Shown: one piece after another, positions 9,038 through 17,298 of the stretch
How the letters are laid out: every line of letters begins with the position of its first letter
How positions within the stretch are numbered: the stretch's first letter is position 1
The notes under the pieces: model-generated
Told to the model about the DNA's origin: nothing
What the model saw: only the letters and a program-made list of their open reading frames with translations
The model's database searches: none
Translations under genes and position numbers: made by a program
Assembly (NCBI GenBank): GCA_032153715.1
Contig: JALDYR010000002.1
Location: 62,001-126,000, forward strand
Direction of reading: 5' to 3'
Source of the DNA: SEAL01 sp032153715
GTDB taxonomy: Bacteria > Patescibacteriota > Saccharimonadia > Saccharimonadales > Saccharimonadaceae
Length of the DNA stretch: 64,000 nt

Positions 9038-9904
9038 TTATTCTGCTCCTCCGGCACGTAATTTTTTGAGACCGGCAAGTGACTCTTTCAACCTGGTGTC
9101 AACTTGGTTACGTTTCGCGCGGTTATATTCGGTATGAAGCTCGGCGGCGTTGGTAATTGAGCGTTCTTTTGCAGCCGACATGGCCTTGAAACGACTCGCG
9201 ACCTGCGCCAGGCGGCTGTCATAAATAAACTGTGAAATCGTCAAGCGAAGGATCGAATTCTCCAAGTATGCGGCTACGGCGTATGAGCCTGGCTCGAAAA
9301 TATATGTCTTCTCGGTCACCATATCATCGCTCACTACTGCCATATCCGCCACACGACCCTTACTTGAAACCACCTCGCTCAGATCAACGTCTTTGATTTC
9401 CTGCTGGGAAAGTGAAATATAATTTTGATAGTAAATGCGACTTTTCGCGTATTTTCTCGTGATGTCCATGAGCGGATCGACATTCACGTAATCATGCTCG
9501 GGCAAATCGAAATAATACGTATGGTCGATATGGGCTTGCTTGAGTTTGAGTGCGCCATGATGGCCGATCACCAGGACGTCGTTTTTCGTCTCGTCATAAC
9601 GCTCGACGACTTTGCGGATCAGGCGGTTATCGATATCACCACTCAAGCCACCCTTTGCCGTAATAAGGATGAGTAGCTCCTTGTCGATCGGCGTTTCGCC
9701 GGCGACGCGGCCGTAGTTGAACATGACGTCGACGCGGATCTGTTTGTAGATATTCCACACCTCATCAAAGAACTGATTACTAATTAGCACCTTGCTTTTC
9801 GTCTTGGCAATCTGCATACTACTCAGACTTTCAAGCGCCGACGTCAGACTGACGACAGACCGGACTGACGCTTCCTCGGCTTTGATTTCCAGCGGACGAC
9901 GCAC
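9038..9904 (-). CDS. atpG: F1-type ATPase gamma subunit (divergent)
   Basis: 288 aa, normal length. The N-terminal helix has LEIKAEEASVRSV in place of the usual R-E-I-K-x-R-I-x-S-(V/I). The central Rossmann-like part has ILITAKGGLSGDID where the family has the DRGLCGGFN pattern. The C-terminal helix keeps the E-x-x-x-x-x-x-x-x-R-x-x-A-M...A...N-A and Y-N-x-x-(R/K)-x-x-x-(I/V)-(T/D) pattern (FKAMSAAKERSITNA, EYNRAKRNQVD). It therefore folds as a rotor shaft but is strongly divergent. It abuts both neighbours within a base. It should connect the alpha3beta3 head to whatever ring is used in the membrane. Confidence 0.9.
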   Translation of the reverse strand: MRRPLEIKAEEASVRSVVSLTSALESLSSMQIAKTKSKVLISNQFFDEVWNIYKQIRVDVMFNYGRVAGETPIDKELLILITAKGGLSGDIDNRLIRKVVERYDETKNDVLVIGHHGALKLKQAHIDHTYYFDLPEHDYVNVDPLMDITRKYAKSRIYYQNYISLSQQEIKDVDLSEVVSSKGRVADMAVVSDDMVTEKTYIFEPGSYAVAAYLENSILRLTISQFIYDSRLAQVASRFKAMSAAKERSITNAAELHTEYNRAKRNQVDTRLKESLAGLKKLRAGGAE

Positions 9905-11478
9905 TACTTTTTCTCCTTGGTTTTGTCATCTGTAGCCGCCTCGGCAGGCGCATTGTCGGCAGCTTCGGCCCGAGCAGTTTCTTCAGCTTGGCGCTTCTTT
10001 TCTTCCTCGGCTTTGGCCGCTTTTTCAATCGCCGCTTTCTTGACTTCATCAATCGTCGTCACTTCCGCCTTGAGTGCCGCCTCAAGTTCATCGTAATTAC
10101 CATTCATGTCTTTGTCTTCTTGCAGCTTTGGGGCGTATTCGTGCACCTTTTCTTTCAAGCGTTCGACATTAATAATTTCCTCGGGACTACTATTAAGGAC
10201 GATGCTCATGATAAACTGCTGTTCGGCAAAACTGTAGATCTCACCAATCGCTTGATTCATCACTTTAAACAGCACCTTACCCTTGTCGTAATCAGCCTGC
10301 GCTTGTGGACTCAGCTCGGTACCAAAGTGAGCGTACTCCTCGGCCGTTCGATAGCCCGCTAGGGTCAAGTTGAGCTTGTCGGCCAGTCCCTTTTGGCGTT
10401 TATTCTGACCAACACCACCAACACGCGTGACCGACAGCGCCGTACTGACCGCTGGACGCATCGTATCTTTAAAGATCTGCCCGTCCAAAATCCATTGCCC
10501 GTCGGTAATTGACATGACGTTGGTTGGCAGGTACGCCGTAATGTCGCCGCCCGGGGCGTAAATGATCGGGATGAGTGTCTGACTGGCGTGATTTGATTCG
10601 GTCTTGCCGCCACGCTCGAGCAAGCTAGAGTGCGTATAGAACATATCGCCTGGATACGAGTCACGGCCCGGACTGACGCCAGCAATCAGTGAGATTTCGC
10701 GGTAAGCCTGAGCGTGCGCCGTCAGGTCATCGTAAATCATCAGTGTGTCCATATTGCACTGGTGCCAAAAATATTCACCATGGGCCGCACCGACGTACGG
10801 CGCCAGATAAGTCAGGATCAACGATTCAAACGAGTTACTGACAACGACAACGGCTTTTTTCAGAGCATCATTTTTTTCGAGGTTGCTGACAAGTTCGGCG
10901 ACGTCATGCTGACGCTTGGCAATCAGCACATAAATCACCGTAATATCGGTATTTTTCTGGTTAATGGCGACCTGTGCCGCCAGTGCTGTCTTGCCTACCT
11001 TGCTGTCGCCAAGCATCGCCATACGCTGCCCCCGCGCCAATGAGTATTCAAGATCAAGGATCGTCACCCCTGTTTCAACGGGCGTATCGAGCAGTTCTCG
11101 CTCAAACAGTGCCGGGGCATTATGGAAAACATCCCACTCCTGGTCGGCAACAATCTCGCCCTTGCCGTCAATCGGCTCACCAAACACATTCACGACGCGA
11201 CCGATGAAGTTCTTGCCAACGGGGATCATAATATCGCGCGCCTCAATCACACACACTGCACCAATCCGAAGTGGTGATGGATCGAGTTTCATGACCACAA
11301 CGTGATCTTCCAGAACCTGGTGGACATACCCGCGCGTATCGTCATCAAAGCGCACCGTCGCATGGACGTTGGTCGGCTGCAAGCCCTTTACACTCACCAT
11401 GAATGAATCAATACCAATAATTTCACCGACAGGATTGCCGGCACTCACTAACTTTTCAAACACTCTCGCCTCAGCCAC
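9904..11478 (-). CDS. atpA: F1-type ATPase alpha subunit
   Basis: 524 aa. P-loop GDSKVGKT (about 157-164; usual form GDRQTGKT), SPGRDSYPGDMFY (usual PPGREAYPGDVFY), TNVMSITDGQ, and the arginine-finger segment SVTRVGG (R352) are all present. The subunit should therefore complete catalytic sites with beta. The C-terminus carries an extra Lys/Glu/Ala-rich tail of about 45 residues that the typical alpha subunit lacks. It overlaps the delta gene by 8 bp, which suggests translational coupling. Confidence 0.95.
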   Translation of the reverse strand: MAEARVFEKLVSAGNPVGEIIGIDSFMVSVKGLQPTNVHATVRFDDDTRGYVHQVLEDHVVVMKLDPSPLRIGAVCVIEARDIMIPVGKNFIGRVVNVFGEPIDGKGEIVADQEWDVFHNAPALFERELLDTPVETGVTILDLEYSLARGQRMAMLGDSKVGKTALAAQVAINQKNTDITVIYVLIAKRQHDVAELVSNLEKNDALKKAVVVVSNSFESLILTYLAPYVGAAHGEYFWHQCNMDTLMIYDDLTAHAQAYREISLIAGVSPGRDSYPGDMFYTHSSLLERGGKTESNHASQTLIPIIYAPGGDITAYLPTNVMSITDGQWILDGQIFKDTMRPAVSTALSVTRVGGVGQNKRQKGLADKLNLTLAGYRTAEEYAHFGTELSPQAQADYDKGKVLFKVMNQAIGEIYSFAEQQFIMSIVLNSSPEEIINVERLKEKVHEYAPKLQEDKDMNGNYDELEAALKAEVTTIDEVKKAAIEKAAKAEEEKKRQAEETARAEAADNAPAEAATDDKTKEKK

Positions 11479-11986
11479 GAAGCGACCTCAATTCCTTGAT
11501 TAGCAAATCATGACGGCCATTCAATGCCGCTCGCAAACTCAAATCATGCACGTGATTTGGTGTCCGAATATACGCACCGGCCACTAAAGCCGGCTGCAAC
11601 CCAATAGCAATAACCGCCTGTGGATGCACTGACGTACGCAACCATTGCATAAGCTGCTGCGAACTTTCACGATCTGCCGTCACAGCAAAAGTCATATGGA
11701 TTACCGGGACGTTATCCTTCAAGAGACGCAGCTGCTTGATCAGCGCTGTGCGCGCCTGACTTCCGTCATCAAGTGTTAATTGATTAAGCTGTAAAAAGTC
11801 AGTTAACTGTTCCGAAAGAACCAGCTCGGCCTGTTCATCCGAACCAACCTTGGCGCGAACTGCAGCCGTTGTCAGTTCGCCGTCGATCCGCTCAACCTCT
11901 TCGACCAGACGTGATACGTCAATTTTACTCACAACGCTCGGCGGCAATGTGAAATCGGTGTAAGTTTTCACCGCCGTTTCGCTCAT
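11471..11986 (-). CDS. atpH: F1-type ATPase delta subunit
   Basis: 171 aa, close to the usual delta length. The conserved signature is in the C-terminal region: GLQPALVAGAYIRTPN followed by HDLSLRAALNG matches the family's P-x-L-(I/V)-G-G-x-x-(I/V)-R...D-x-S-(L/V)-x-x-x-L pattern. Upstream is an all-helical domain. Delta caps the alpha3beta3 head and ties it to the peripheral stalk. It overlaps both the alpha gene (8 bp) and the coiled-coil gene upstream (4 bp). Confidence 0.85.
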   Translation of the reverse strand: MSETAVKTYTDFTLPPSVVSKIDVSRLVEEVERIDGELTTAAVRAKVGSDEQAELVLSEQLTDFLQLNQLTLDDGSQARTALIKQLRLLKDNVPVIHMTFAVTADRESSQQLMQWLRTSVHPQAVIAIGLQPALVAGAYIRTPNHVHDLSLRAALNGRHDLLIKELRSLRG

Positions 11987-12759
11987 AATTTCATATCATC
12001 CACAATGGCTTGCTTGTTCGCCTCCAGCTGCTGAATAATTGACGGTAATTGCGCCTTCATGTCGTACTGATCACCAAGTGCGCCCAGTAAATAATGCTCA
12101 ATAATCTGAGCCATATTTTCCTCAAATACATTAATCATCAGCGTTTCTTGTGTTTCAATATTCTTTTGTAGAGTCGTACTTAATTGCTGCTGCTGTTCTT
12201 CGAGCGCTTTTACGCTATTATTGAGCGTCTGCAAGGCAACATCCTGGGCATCTTTGGTGGCAATAATGCGCGCCATATTGCCCTGGATAACACTCGACAT
12301 CATCGTTTCTTGATCGGTGATATTCTTTTGTAGTTTCGCCACATCATCCTGCAACGCATTACCCAGCTCTTTATGCTGCTCTTGTAACGCCTGGACACTA
12401 TGACCGAGCGATTGTAGCGCAGCATCTTGCGCTTCTTTTGCTGTTTTACTGTATTCTGCAAATTGAGCATCAAGCTGAGTCTTGGCATACTCTGTCAGGT
12501 CAGTGTTAAACTGCTGAATACTGGCGTCAAGTTGCTGGGTGACGTGTTCTTTTAATTCACGGCTAATATGCGTAATCGTCGCATCAAGATCTTGTTTAAA
12601 GAGGACGCCATTTTCATTAATGACTTTTTCAAAATACCACCGACCGTGATTGCGCAACTCCTCACGAAAATTCTCATCTAGAAAATGCTGTTCAAGTACC
12701 GCGGCGTCAATATCAGACAGCTTGTTTTGCGGTTTTTGTTTATGTTGAAATAATCCCAC
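11983..12759 (-). CDS. Coiled-coil protein in the position of ATPase b subunit, no membrane segment
   Basis: 258 aa, GTG start at 12759. Almost entirely helical, rich in Gln, Leu, Ala and Asp. It contains a tandem duplication: KEAQDAALQSLGHSVQALQEQ...QETMMSSVIQGNMARII (about 111-167) and KDAQDVALQTLNNSVKALEEQ...QETLMINVFEENMAQII (about 168-220). No hydrophobic stretch long enough for a TM exists, whereas true b subunits (about 160 aa) have an N-terminal TM. It sits exactly where atpF lies in the canonical order and overlaps the delta gene, so a stator or linker role towards delta is likely. How it is anchored is not visible. Confidence 0.75.
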   Translation of the reverse strand: MGLFQHKQKPQNKLSDIDAAVLEQHFLDENFREELRNHGRWYFEKVINENGVLFKQDLDATITHISRELKEHVTQQLDASIQQFNTDLTEYAKTQLDAQFAEYSKTAKEAQDAALQSLGHSVQALQEQHKELGNALQDDVAKLQKNITDQETMMSSVIQGNMARIIATKDAQDVALQTLNNSVKALEEQQQQLSTTLQKNIETQETLMINVFEENMAQIIEHYLLGALGDQYDMKAQLPSIIQQLEANKQAIVDDMKL

Positions 12760-12786
12760 GTTTGTTAATCCACCCTTATTTAAACA

Positions 12787-13647
12787 TCATAGCTTTAATA
12801 GTAAATATACCGCAAATAGGCCGATAATTAAAATCAATACACTGGTTAATATGATCTCAAGCAGCGCCCTAAAGATTGACTTTTTTGACATTGGATTACG
12901 GCCGATGGAAATCACGCTGCTGCGCACCCCCGAGTACAGGACGGCAATCGCAGCAATCAAACTCACAGCTGTAATACCCATACTAAGGTAAATACGAATT
13001 GCACTGACTTCTTTTTCAGCAATTGCTTGCCCCAAGCGCTCCAGCGGTTCCGGCACCTTTACCTTGGTGCTCTTTTCATTTGGGTTGCGCTTGATATCAA
13101 TCGTGACGGGAATGGAGCCAAGCGTGACTGTCTTGTTTGTTTTGCCTGTCGTATCCTTAAGGATTGTCGTACCAAGTGTGACGCCTTTGCCGTCAAATGA
13201 CCCAACGGCTCGGCCAAACACCGTCTTTTCCTCGGTGCCAGCTTTCATCGCAACGCCGTTAACTGCCGAAAGAGTCACATAGTCGCCAGCAGTAATCGTG
13301 CCACCTTGCGTACTCACAAGGACGTTATAGGTGCCCGAGGCGGCAACATACACCTCATTTTCAAGCCCCTCGTTCGACAGTTTTACCGATAACTGGCTAC
13401 TATCGATCGTCACCCCAAACATATTTTGCAGCTCCGACTGAGTGGCAATCTTGACGCGATTTGCATCCTTGCCAGTCAGCTGAACAATCGTGCCGTTATC
13501 CAGCGGCGCATCAGCAGCATAGCCCTGGACACTCCCGCCACCATATGTTGCCCCCAGTACCGGCAAAGCAACGGCCGTTACCACGCCGACAGCGATCGCC
13601 AAACTAAGAATGATTCGTGATACGTTCACTGTTTGTTTATACTCCAT
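12787..13647 (-). CDS. Secreted-domain protein with c-subunit-like TM hairpin; first gene of ATPase operon
   Basis: 286 aa. A signal peptide or TM1 (about 9-33, ending LPVLGA-TY) is followed by an extracytoplasmic beta domain (about 34-205). This contains a repeat type common in CPR surface proteins (GTITAGDYVTLSAVNGVAMKA...VFGRAVG). Then come TM2 (about 219-239), a polar loop with GRNP (249-252), and TM3 (about 265-285). The hairpin with G-R-N-P resembles the ATP-synthase c subunit, whose R-(N/Q)-P loop contacts gamma and epsilon, and the topology (loop inside) agrees. In c subunits the ion-binding Glu/Asp lies 18 residues after the loop Pro; here that residue is V270, and the only acid nearby is E264. 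It occupies the c/a position. Function is inference. Confidence 0.75.
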   Translation of the reverse strand: MEYKQTVNVSRIILSLAIAVGVVTAVALPVLGATYGGGSVQGYAADAPLDNGTIVQLTGKDANRVKIATQSELQNMFGVTIDSSQLSVKLSNEGLENEVYVAASGTYNVLVSTQGGTITAGDYVTLSAVNGVAMKAGTEEKTVFGRAVGSFDGKGVTLGTTILKDTTGKTNKTVTLGSIPVTIDIKRNPNEKSTKVKVPEPLERLGQAIAEKEVSAIRIYLSMGITAVSLIAAIAVLYSGVRSSVISIGRNPMSKKSIFRALLEIILTSVLILIIGLFAVYLLLKL

Positions 13648-13672
13648 GCGCCCCTGTTATGCGCTTTCGCTC

Positions 13673-13681
13673 ATTATACCA
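13673..13681 (-). promoter_or_regulatory. Extended -10 promoter of the ATPase operon
   Basis: On the minus strand TGGTATAAT (13681 down to 13673) is a perfect extended -10 element. It leaves a leader of about 20 nt before the ATG at 13647, with an AGGGG site in between. No good -35 is visible. Confidence 0.6.
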
Positions 13682-13989
13682 TAACAAGTATCCATTTTAG
13701 GGGCGAATGTACTACGCACAGAAGGCGCATAGGGATATATATTTCACACTACTAATCGCAGGACGCAATAGTCTCTTTACCCCTGTTTCGACAAACGTGT
13801 TATTTCATAAAAAAACATATGGTATAGTAGTTGTTTTTTGCTCTATATATTGCCCATTGCAGCGATTTTGCTACGTAAAACCAGCCAAAATTGACCACAA
13901 TTGCCGCCAAATCAAGCAGCTCGTTTAGGCGTCGAAAAAGCAGCCATTTTAGACCATCAAAAAGGGCCATTTTAAACTGTTAGAAATCG

Positions 13990-14018
13990 TTGTGACCCCA
14001 AGGCGCTTGTGGTAGAAT
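13990..14018 (+). promoter_or_regulatory. Sigma70-type promoter for the 14103 gene
   Basis: TTGTGA (13990-13995), a 17-nt spacer and TAGAAT (14013-14018). Transcription should start near 14025, giving a leader of about 78 nt, unusually long for this window. Confidence 0.7.
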
Positions 14019-14033
14019 TATTACAGCTTTCGA

Positions 14034-14119
14034 TGGCACCACACGTCTTAGGCAAACAAAAAATTATTTCTACATCCAAACAGATATAGAAACAAAAAAA
14101 TAATGAATACGTGGTGCCA
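14034..14119 (+). promoter_or_regulatory. Leader inverted repeat pairing with the start region
   Basis: TGGCACCAC (14034-14042) is perfectly complementary to GTGGTGCCA (14111-14119), which lies just inside the coding region of the 14103 gene. The leader has no Shine-Dalgarno before the ATG. If the arms pair in the mRNA, the start codon sits in the loop close to the stem. Confidence 0.45.
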
Positions 14120-17100
14120 CCTCCCCACCGGTTTTAAGCGTCGTTATGTGCTACAGTTCGTAGCACTGGCTTCAATTATCGTAGCGTTAATTACAACGCT
14201 TATATTTGCGCATGCCTCTCACGCGGTACAAAGCACCAACCGAACGATCAGCTTCCAGGGCCGCCTGCAAACAGCAGCGGGTGCCGTGGTAGCCGATGGT
14301 TACTACAACATCCAGTTCAAAATCTACCAAGGTGGTACCGGCGCAGCGGCAGGCAATCCGGGGGGCTCACTCAAGTGGACAGAGTCGTACACCAACAACA
14401 ATGGCAACAATGGCATCCTTGTCAAAAACGGATTATTCTCGGTCAATCTCGGAAGCATCAACACCTTCGGTTCGAGCATTGACTGGGACCAGGATGCACT
14501 ATGGCTATCGATGAACGTGGCCGGAAGTGCCGCTGCGTGTACCTCATTTGGCACCGCGCCCTGTGCGGCTGATGGCGAAATGCTGCCGATGAAGCGCATT
14601 ACCGCCGCTCCGTACGCCATCAATGCCGGAGCAGTTGGCGGTAAAACAGCCGATAATTTCATTCAGCTCGCTCAAGGGGTTCAAACCGATGCCAGCAGCA
14701 ATACCAGCAGCATCTTTATCAATAAAACCGGCACTGGCAACCTGATTCAGCTGCAAAACTCAGGCAATAACGTCTTTAGCGTCACCAACGGTGGCGATTT
14801 AGAATTTGGCAGCGGATCTACTCGAGCCATCTACGTCGGCAATGCTGCCCCAGATACAACGGGAGATGCTCTGGTAATTCATGCGGGTTACGGCGGAAGT
14901 GGCGCAGGCAGTATGGGCGGCGGTTTATTCCTCCAGGGAGGAAGTGCGGGTGGCACTAACGCCGAAGGTGGCAGCGTTGCTATTACCGGTGGTGCCGGCA
15001 GCGGTACCGGTAAAAATGGCAGTGTGTATATCGGGGCTAGTGATACCGACGCAGTCCAAATCGGAAGCACCAATCTCACCAGCGGCACCCAAACAATCAA
15101 CATCGGCAACAACAATACGACAGGCGGTACGACCAACGTCACGATTGGCTCCGGCGGGTCGGCAAGTGGCGGCACGACAAACATCCAATCCAAGGAAGAA
15201 ACAACAATCACCACCAACGGAACGAAACGTGCAACATTCGCCGATGATTCCAATACGCTGTACGTTGGTAACGCCGACGGCAGCGGCCATGCAACTACCG
15301 CCAATGGCTTTACCATCCAAGGCACCAGCAGTACCGGCAGCGATACTCAAGGTGGTGGACTCACCCTCCAGGCCGGGTCGGCCACGAACGGCAACGCCAA
15401 CGGCGGCAATCTCACCCTCAGTGGAGGTGGGGGCAGTGGCAGCGGTGCGACGGGATTGGTCGTTATCAGTACGCCAACCTTCCAAACAGCAACAAATGAC
15501 ACAAACTGCTATACAGGCAGTGCTTTAGTTTCTGGTAGCTGTACGTTCACTAGTGCCAGCGTCAACGGCTCGTCGGTCCTCATCGCTGGCTTCTCGACCA
15601 GCGGCCAGGTTGCTACTCTGCCAGACCCGGCTATTACCACTGCTGGTCGCATCATGTACGTGACGGCTGCTAATAGCACAAAAGACTTCACGTTGCGCGC
15701 AAATACCGGCGCCGGTACAGGGGTTGAGCAAAATATCACCATGCGCCAAAACACAACCGCCACAATGATCTGGAATGGATCCGACTGGACTGCGGCCGGC
15801 GGCTCTAATTCGACAACACTTCAGGACGCCTACGCTAATACGCCGCAAAGTGCCGGCGGGGCTGAGGTCGTCCTCAATAACGGCGCCAACACCGGTGGCC
15901 TCACTGTCCGCGACGGCAGCGCCGATCCAGTCAACGGCACATTGTTTGAAGTTCAGAACGCTGGCGCTGCTTCACTCTTCTCGGTCAACAGTAATGCTAA
16001 CGAATACGCCACCAACCCAGGTGCCGAGACGGCTGGCTCATCAGCCTCGACCCTACCGTCAAATACCTGGGGTGTCGCCGGCACCGCCACTGTCAGTCGC
16101 TATACAACGCCAGGTAATTACATCACTTCCGGCCAAGCATCGATCAAAGTAGAGACTGGTGCTGCCTATTCTGGCGGCAATAACCAACTCAAGTCTGCAC
16201 TTGCGCCCGATACAACCTACAACGTGTCCATGTCGGTACGTCTGGAAAACGGCTCAGATCCATTTACTGATTTTGCCGTCTTCTACACTAACGACGGCAG
16301 CGCCATTGCTGCCACCTGCCAAGACAATATCACGGTCACCACCAGTGAATGGACCAAGGTTAATTGTTCGTTCCAAACACCATCAAGTGGCATTACCAGT
16401 GGAAATAATATCGCGTTTGGCCAGGTTGGCAGTGCCGAACGAACCTTCTATCTCGACAACCTCAGCGTCGCGGCTGGCGCGAGTAACGCACCAAACGTGC
16501 AAATTGGCGGCGGACTAAGTGGCGGCCCAGCAACCTTGTTTACACTCGACAAAGCCGCAACAGCCCCAACCGCCTCTAGTAGCGACGCGCTGCTTGGTAG
16601 CATGTATTACGACACAACCCTTGGCAAAGTCCAATGTTACGAGTCTGAGGGCTGGGGTGCCTGTGGCGCCAGTCCTGATAGCTTTATTACACTCAGCCCA
16701 GAGTATAGCAATGCCGTTATGCACGGCTCGGGCACTGGCACTATGACGACTGACCTCTGTTCTGACACCCTTAATATCAATGACGGCAGCTCATCCCAGC
16801 CAACCATTTGCGGTACCAACGAGACCTTCAACTTCTACAAGTGGACCTCTGCGGAAGCAACTGATCAAACGCGTAGCATTTTTGTCACCTACCAGCTGCC
16901 AAGTACCTTTAAGGAATTCGTCGCAGGATCGACGTCACTCAAGGGTCGCACCAATCATGCAGACTCAACCGTCAATTATCAGGTTTATCGTAACAACGGC
17001 AGTGGCCTCACCGCTTGTGGTTCGGCGGTATCGGTATCGACAGGCTCGCAGTCAACCTGGCAAAATGCAACCGCTACTGGTGGCGCTGATCCGTCAGCGT

Positions 17101-17207
17101 GTGATTTTGCCGCCGGTGACAGCATCGTCTTTAGGATTAATCTCACCGCAAAGAGCGATGCCAATGCCTATGTTAGTAATCTCGGCTTCACCTTTAGTAA
17201 CCATTAG
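14103..17207 (+). CDS. Giant secreted adhesin-like protein with tail-fibre repeats and CBM-like domain
   Basis: 1034 aa. A basic N-terminus and a hydrophobic segment (about 12-37, ending ASHA-V) direct export. Residues about 40-190 (RTISFQGRL...AAPYAINAG) match the N-terminal module of many CPR and tail-fibre-like proteins. About 190-480 is Gly/Ser/Thr/Asn-rich with repeats of the GGSVAITGG, TINIGNN and GNADGSG type, expected to form a beta-helix or trimeric fibre. About 640-790 looks like a carbohydrate-binding jelly roll (NPGAETAG...W...YLDNLSVAAG). A C-terminal beta domain with Cys pairs follows. There is no sorting motif or C-terminal TM. An adhesin or attachment fibre is the best guess. 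Confidence 0.75.
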   Translation: MNTWCHLPTGFKRRYVLQFVALASIIVALITTLIFAHASHAVQSTNRTISFQGRLQTAAGAVVADGYYNIQFKIYQGGTGAAAGNPGGSLKWTESYTNNNGNNGILVKNGLFSVNLGSINTFGSSIDWDQDALWLSMNVAGSAAACTSFGTAPCAADGEMLPMKRITAAPYAINAGAVGGKTADNFIQLAQGVQTDASSNTSSIFINKTGTGNLIQLQNSGNNVFSVTNGGDLEFGSGSTRAIYVGNAAPDTTGDALVIHAGYGGSGAGSMGGGLFLQGGSAGGTNAEGGSVAITGGAGSGTGKNGSVYIGASDTDAVQIGSTNLTSGTQTINIGNNNTTGGTTNVTIGSGGSASGGTTNIQSKEETTITTNGTKRATFADDSNTLYVGNADGSGHATTANGFTIQGTSSTGSDTQGGGLTLQAGSATNGNANGGNLTLSGGGGSGSGATGLVVISTPTFQTATNDTNCYTGSALVSGSCTFTSASVNGSSVLIAGFSTSGQVATLPDPAITTAGRIMYVTAANSTKDFTLRANTGAGTGVEQNITMRQNTTATMIWNGSDWTAAGGSNSTTLQDAYANTPQSAGGAEVVLNNGANTGGLTVRDGSADPVNGTLFEVQNAGAASLFSVNSNANEYATNPGAETAGSSASTLPSNTWGVAGTATVSRYTTPGNYITSGQASIKVETGAAYSGGNNQLKSALAPDTTYNVSMSVRLENGSDPFTDFAVFYTNDGSAIAATCQDNITVTTSEWTKVNCSFQTPSSGITSGNNIAFGQVGSAERTFYLDNLSVAAGASNAPNVQIGGGLSGGPATLFTLDKAATAPTASSSDALLGSMYYDTTLGKVQCYESEGWGACGASPDSFITLSPEYSNAVMHGSGTGTMTTDLCSDTLNINDGSSSQPTICGTNETFNFYKWTSAEATDQTRSIFVTYQLPSTFKEFVAGSTSLKGRTNHADSTVNYQVYRNNGSGLTACGSAVSVSTGSQSTWQNATATGGADPSACDFAAGDSIVFRINLTAKSDANAYVSNLGFTFSNH

Positions 17208-17213
17208 CCCTTA

Positions 17214-17242
17214 TTGGTCCGTCCTGGCTGCCGTGCTAAAAT
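17214..17242 (+). promoter_or_regulatory. Promoter for the 17299 gene
   Basis: TTGGTC (17214-17219), a 17-nt spacer and TAAAAT (17237-17242), directly after the stop of the giant surface protein. Confidence 0.6.
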
Positions 17243-17298
17243 AGCAACAATAGTTAAACGCTGGGTTCTTAGCGAGGAATTTAGCAGGATTTATCGCC

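Larger units (their letters stand above)
13648..14102. other. Intergenic region between divergent ATPase operon and giant surface protein
   Basis: 455 bp without a convincing gene. It holds the extended -10 for the ATPase operon, and a plus-strand promoter plus a long leader for the 14103 gene. Two direct copies of GCCATTTTA lie about 25 bp apart near 13942-13975, with a related CCATTTTAG near 13692. They could be binding sites for a shared regulator; this is only a pattern. Confidence 0.5.

Noticed and set aside
14888..16746. Several long open frames inside the giant adhesin gene, both strands
   Set aside because: They follow the low-complexity repeats of the real frame in other phases and have no start signals or domain content.
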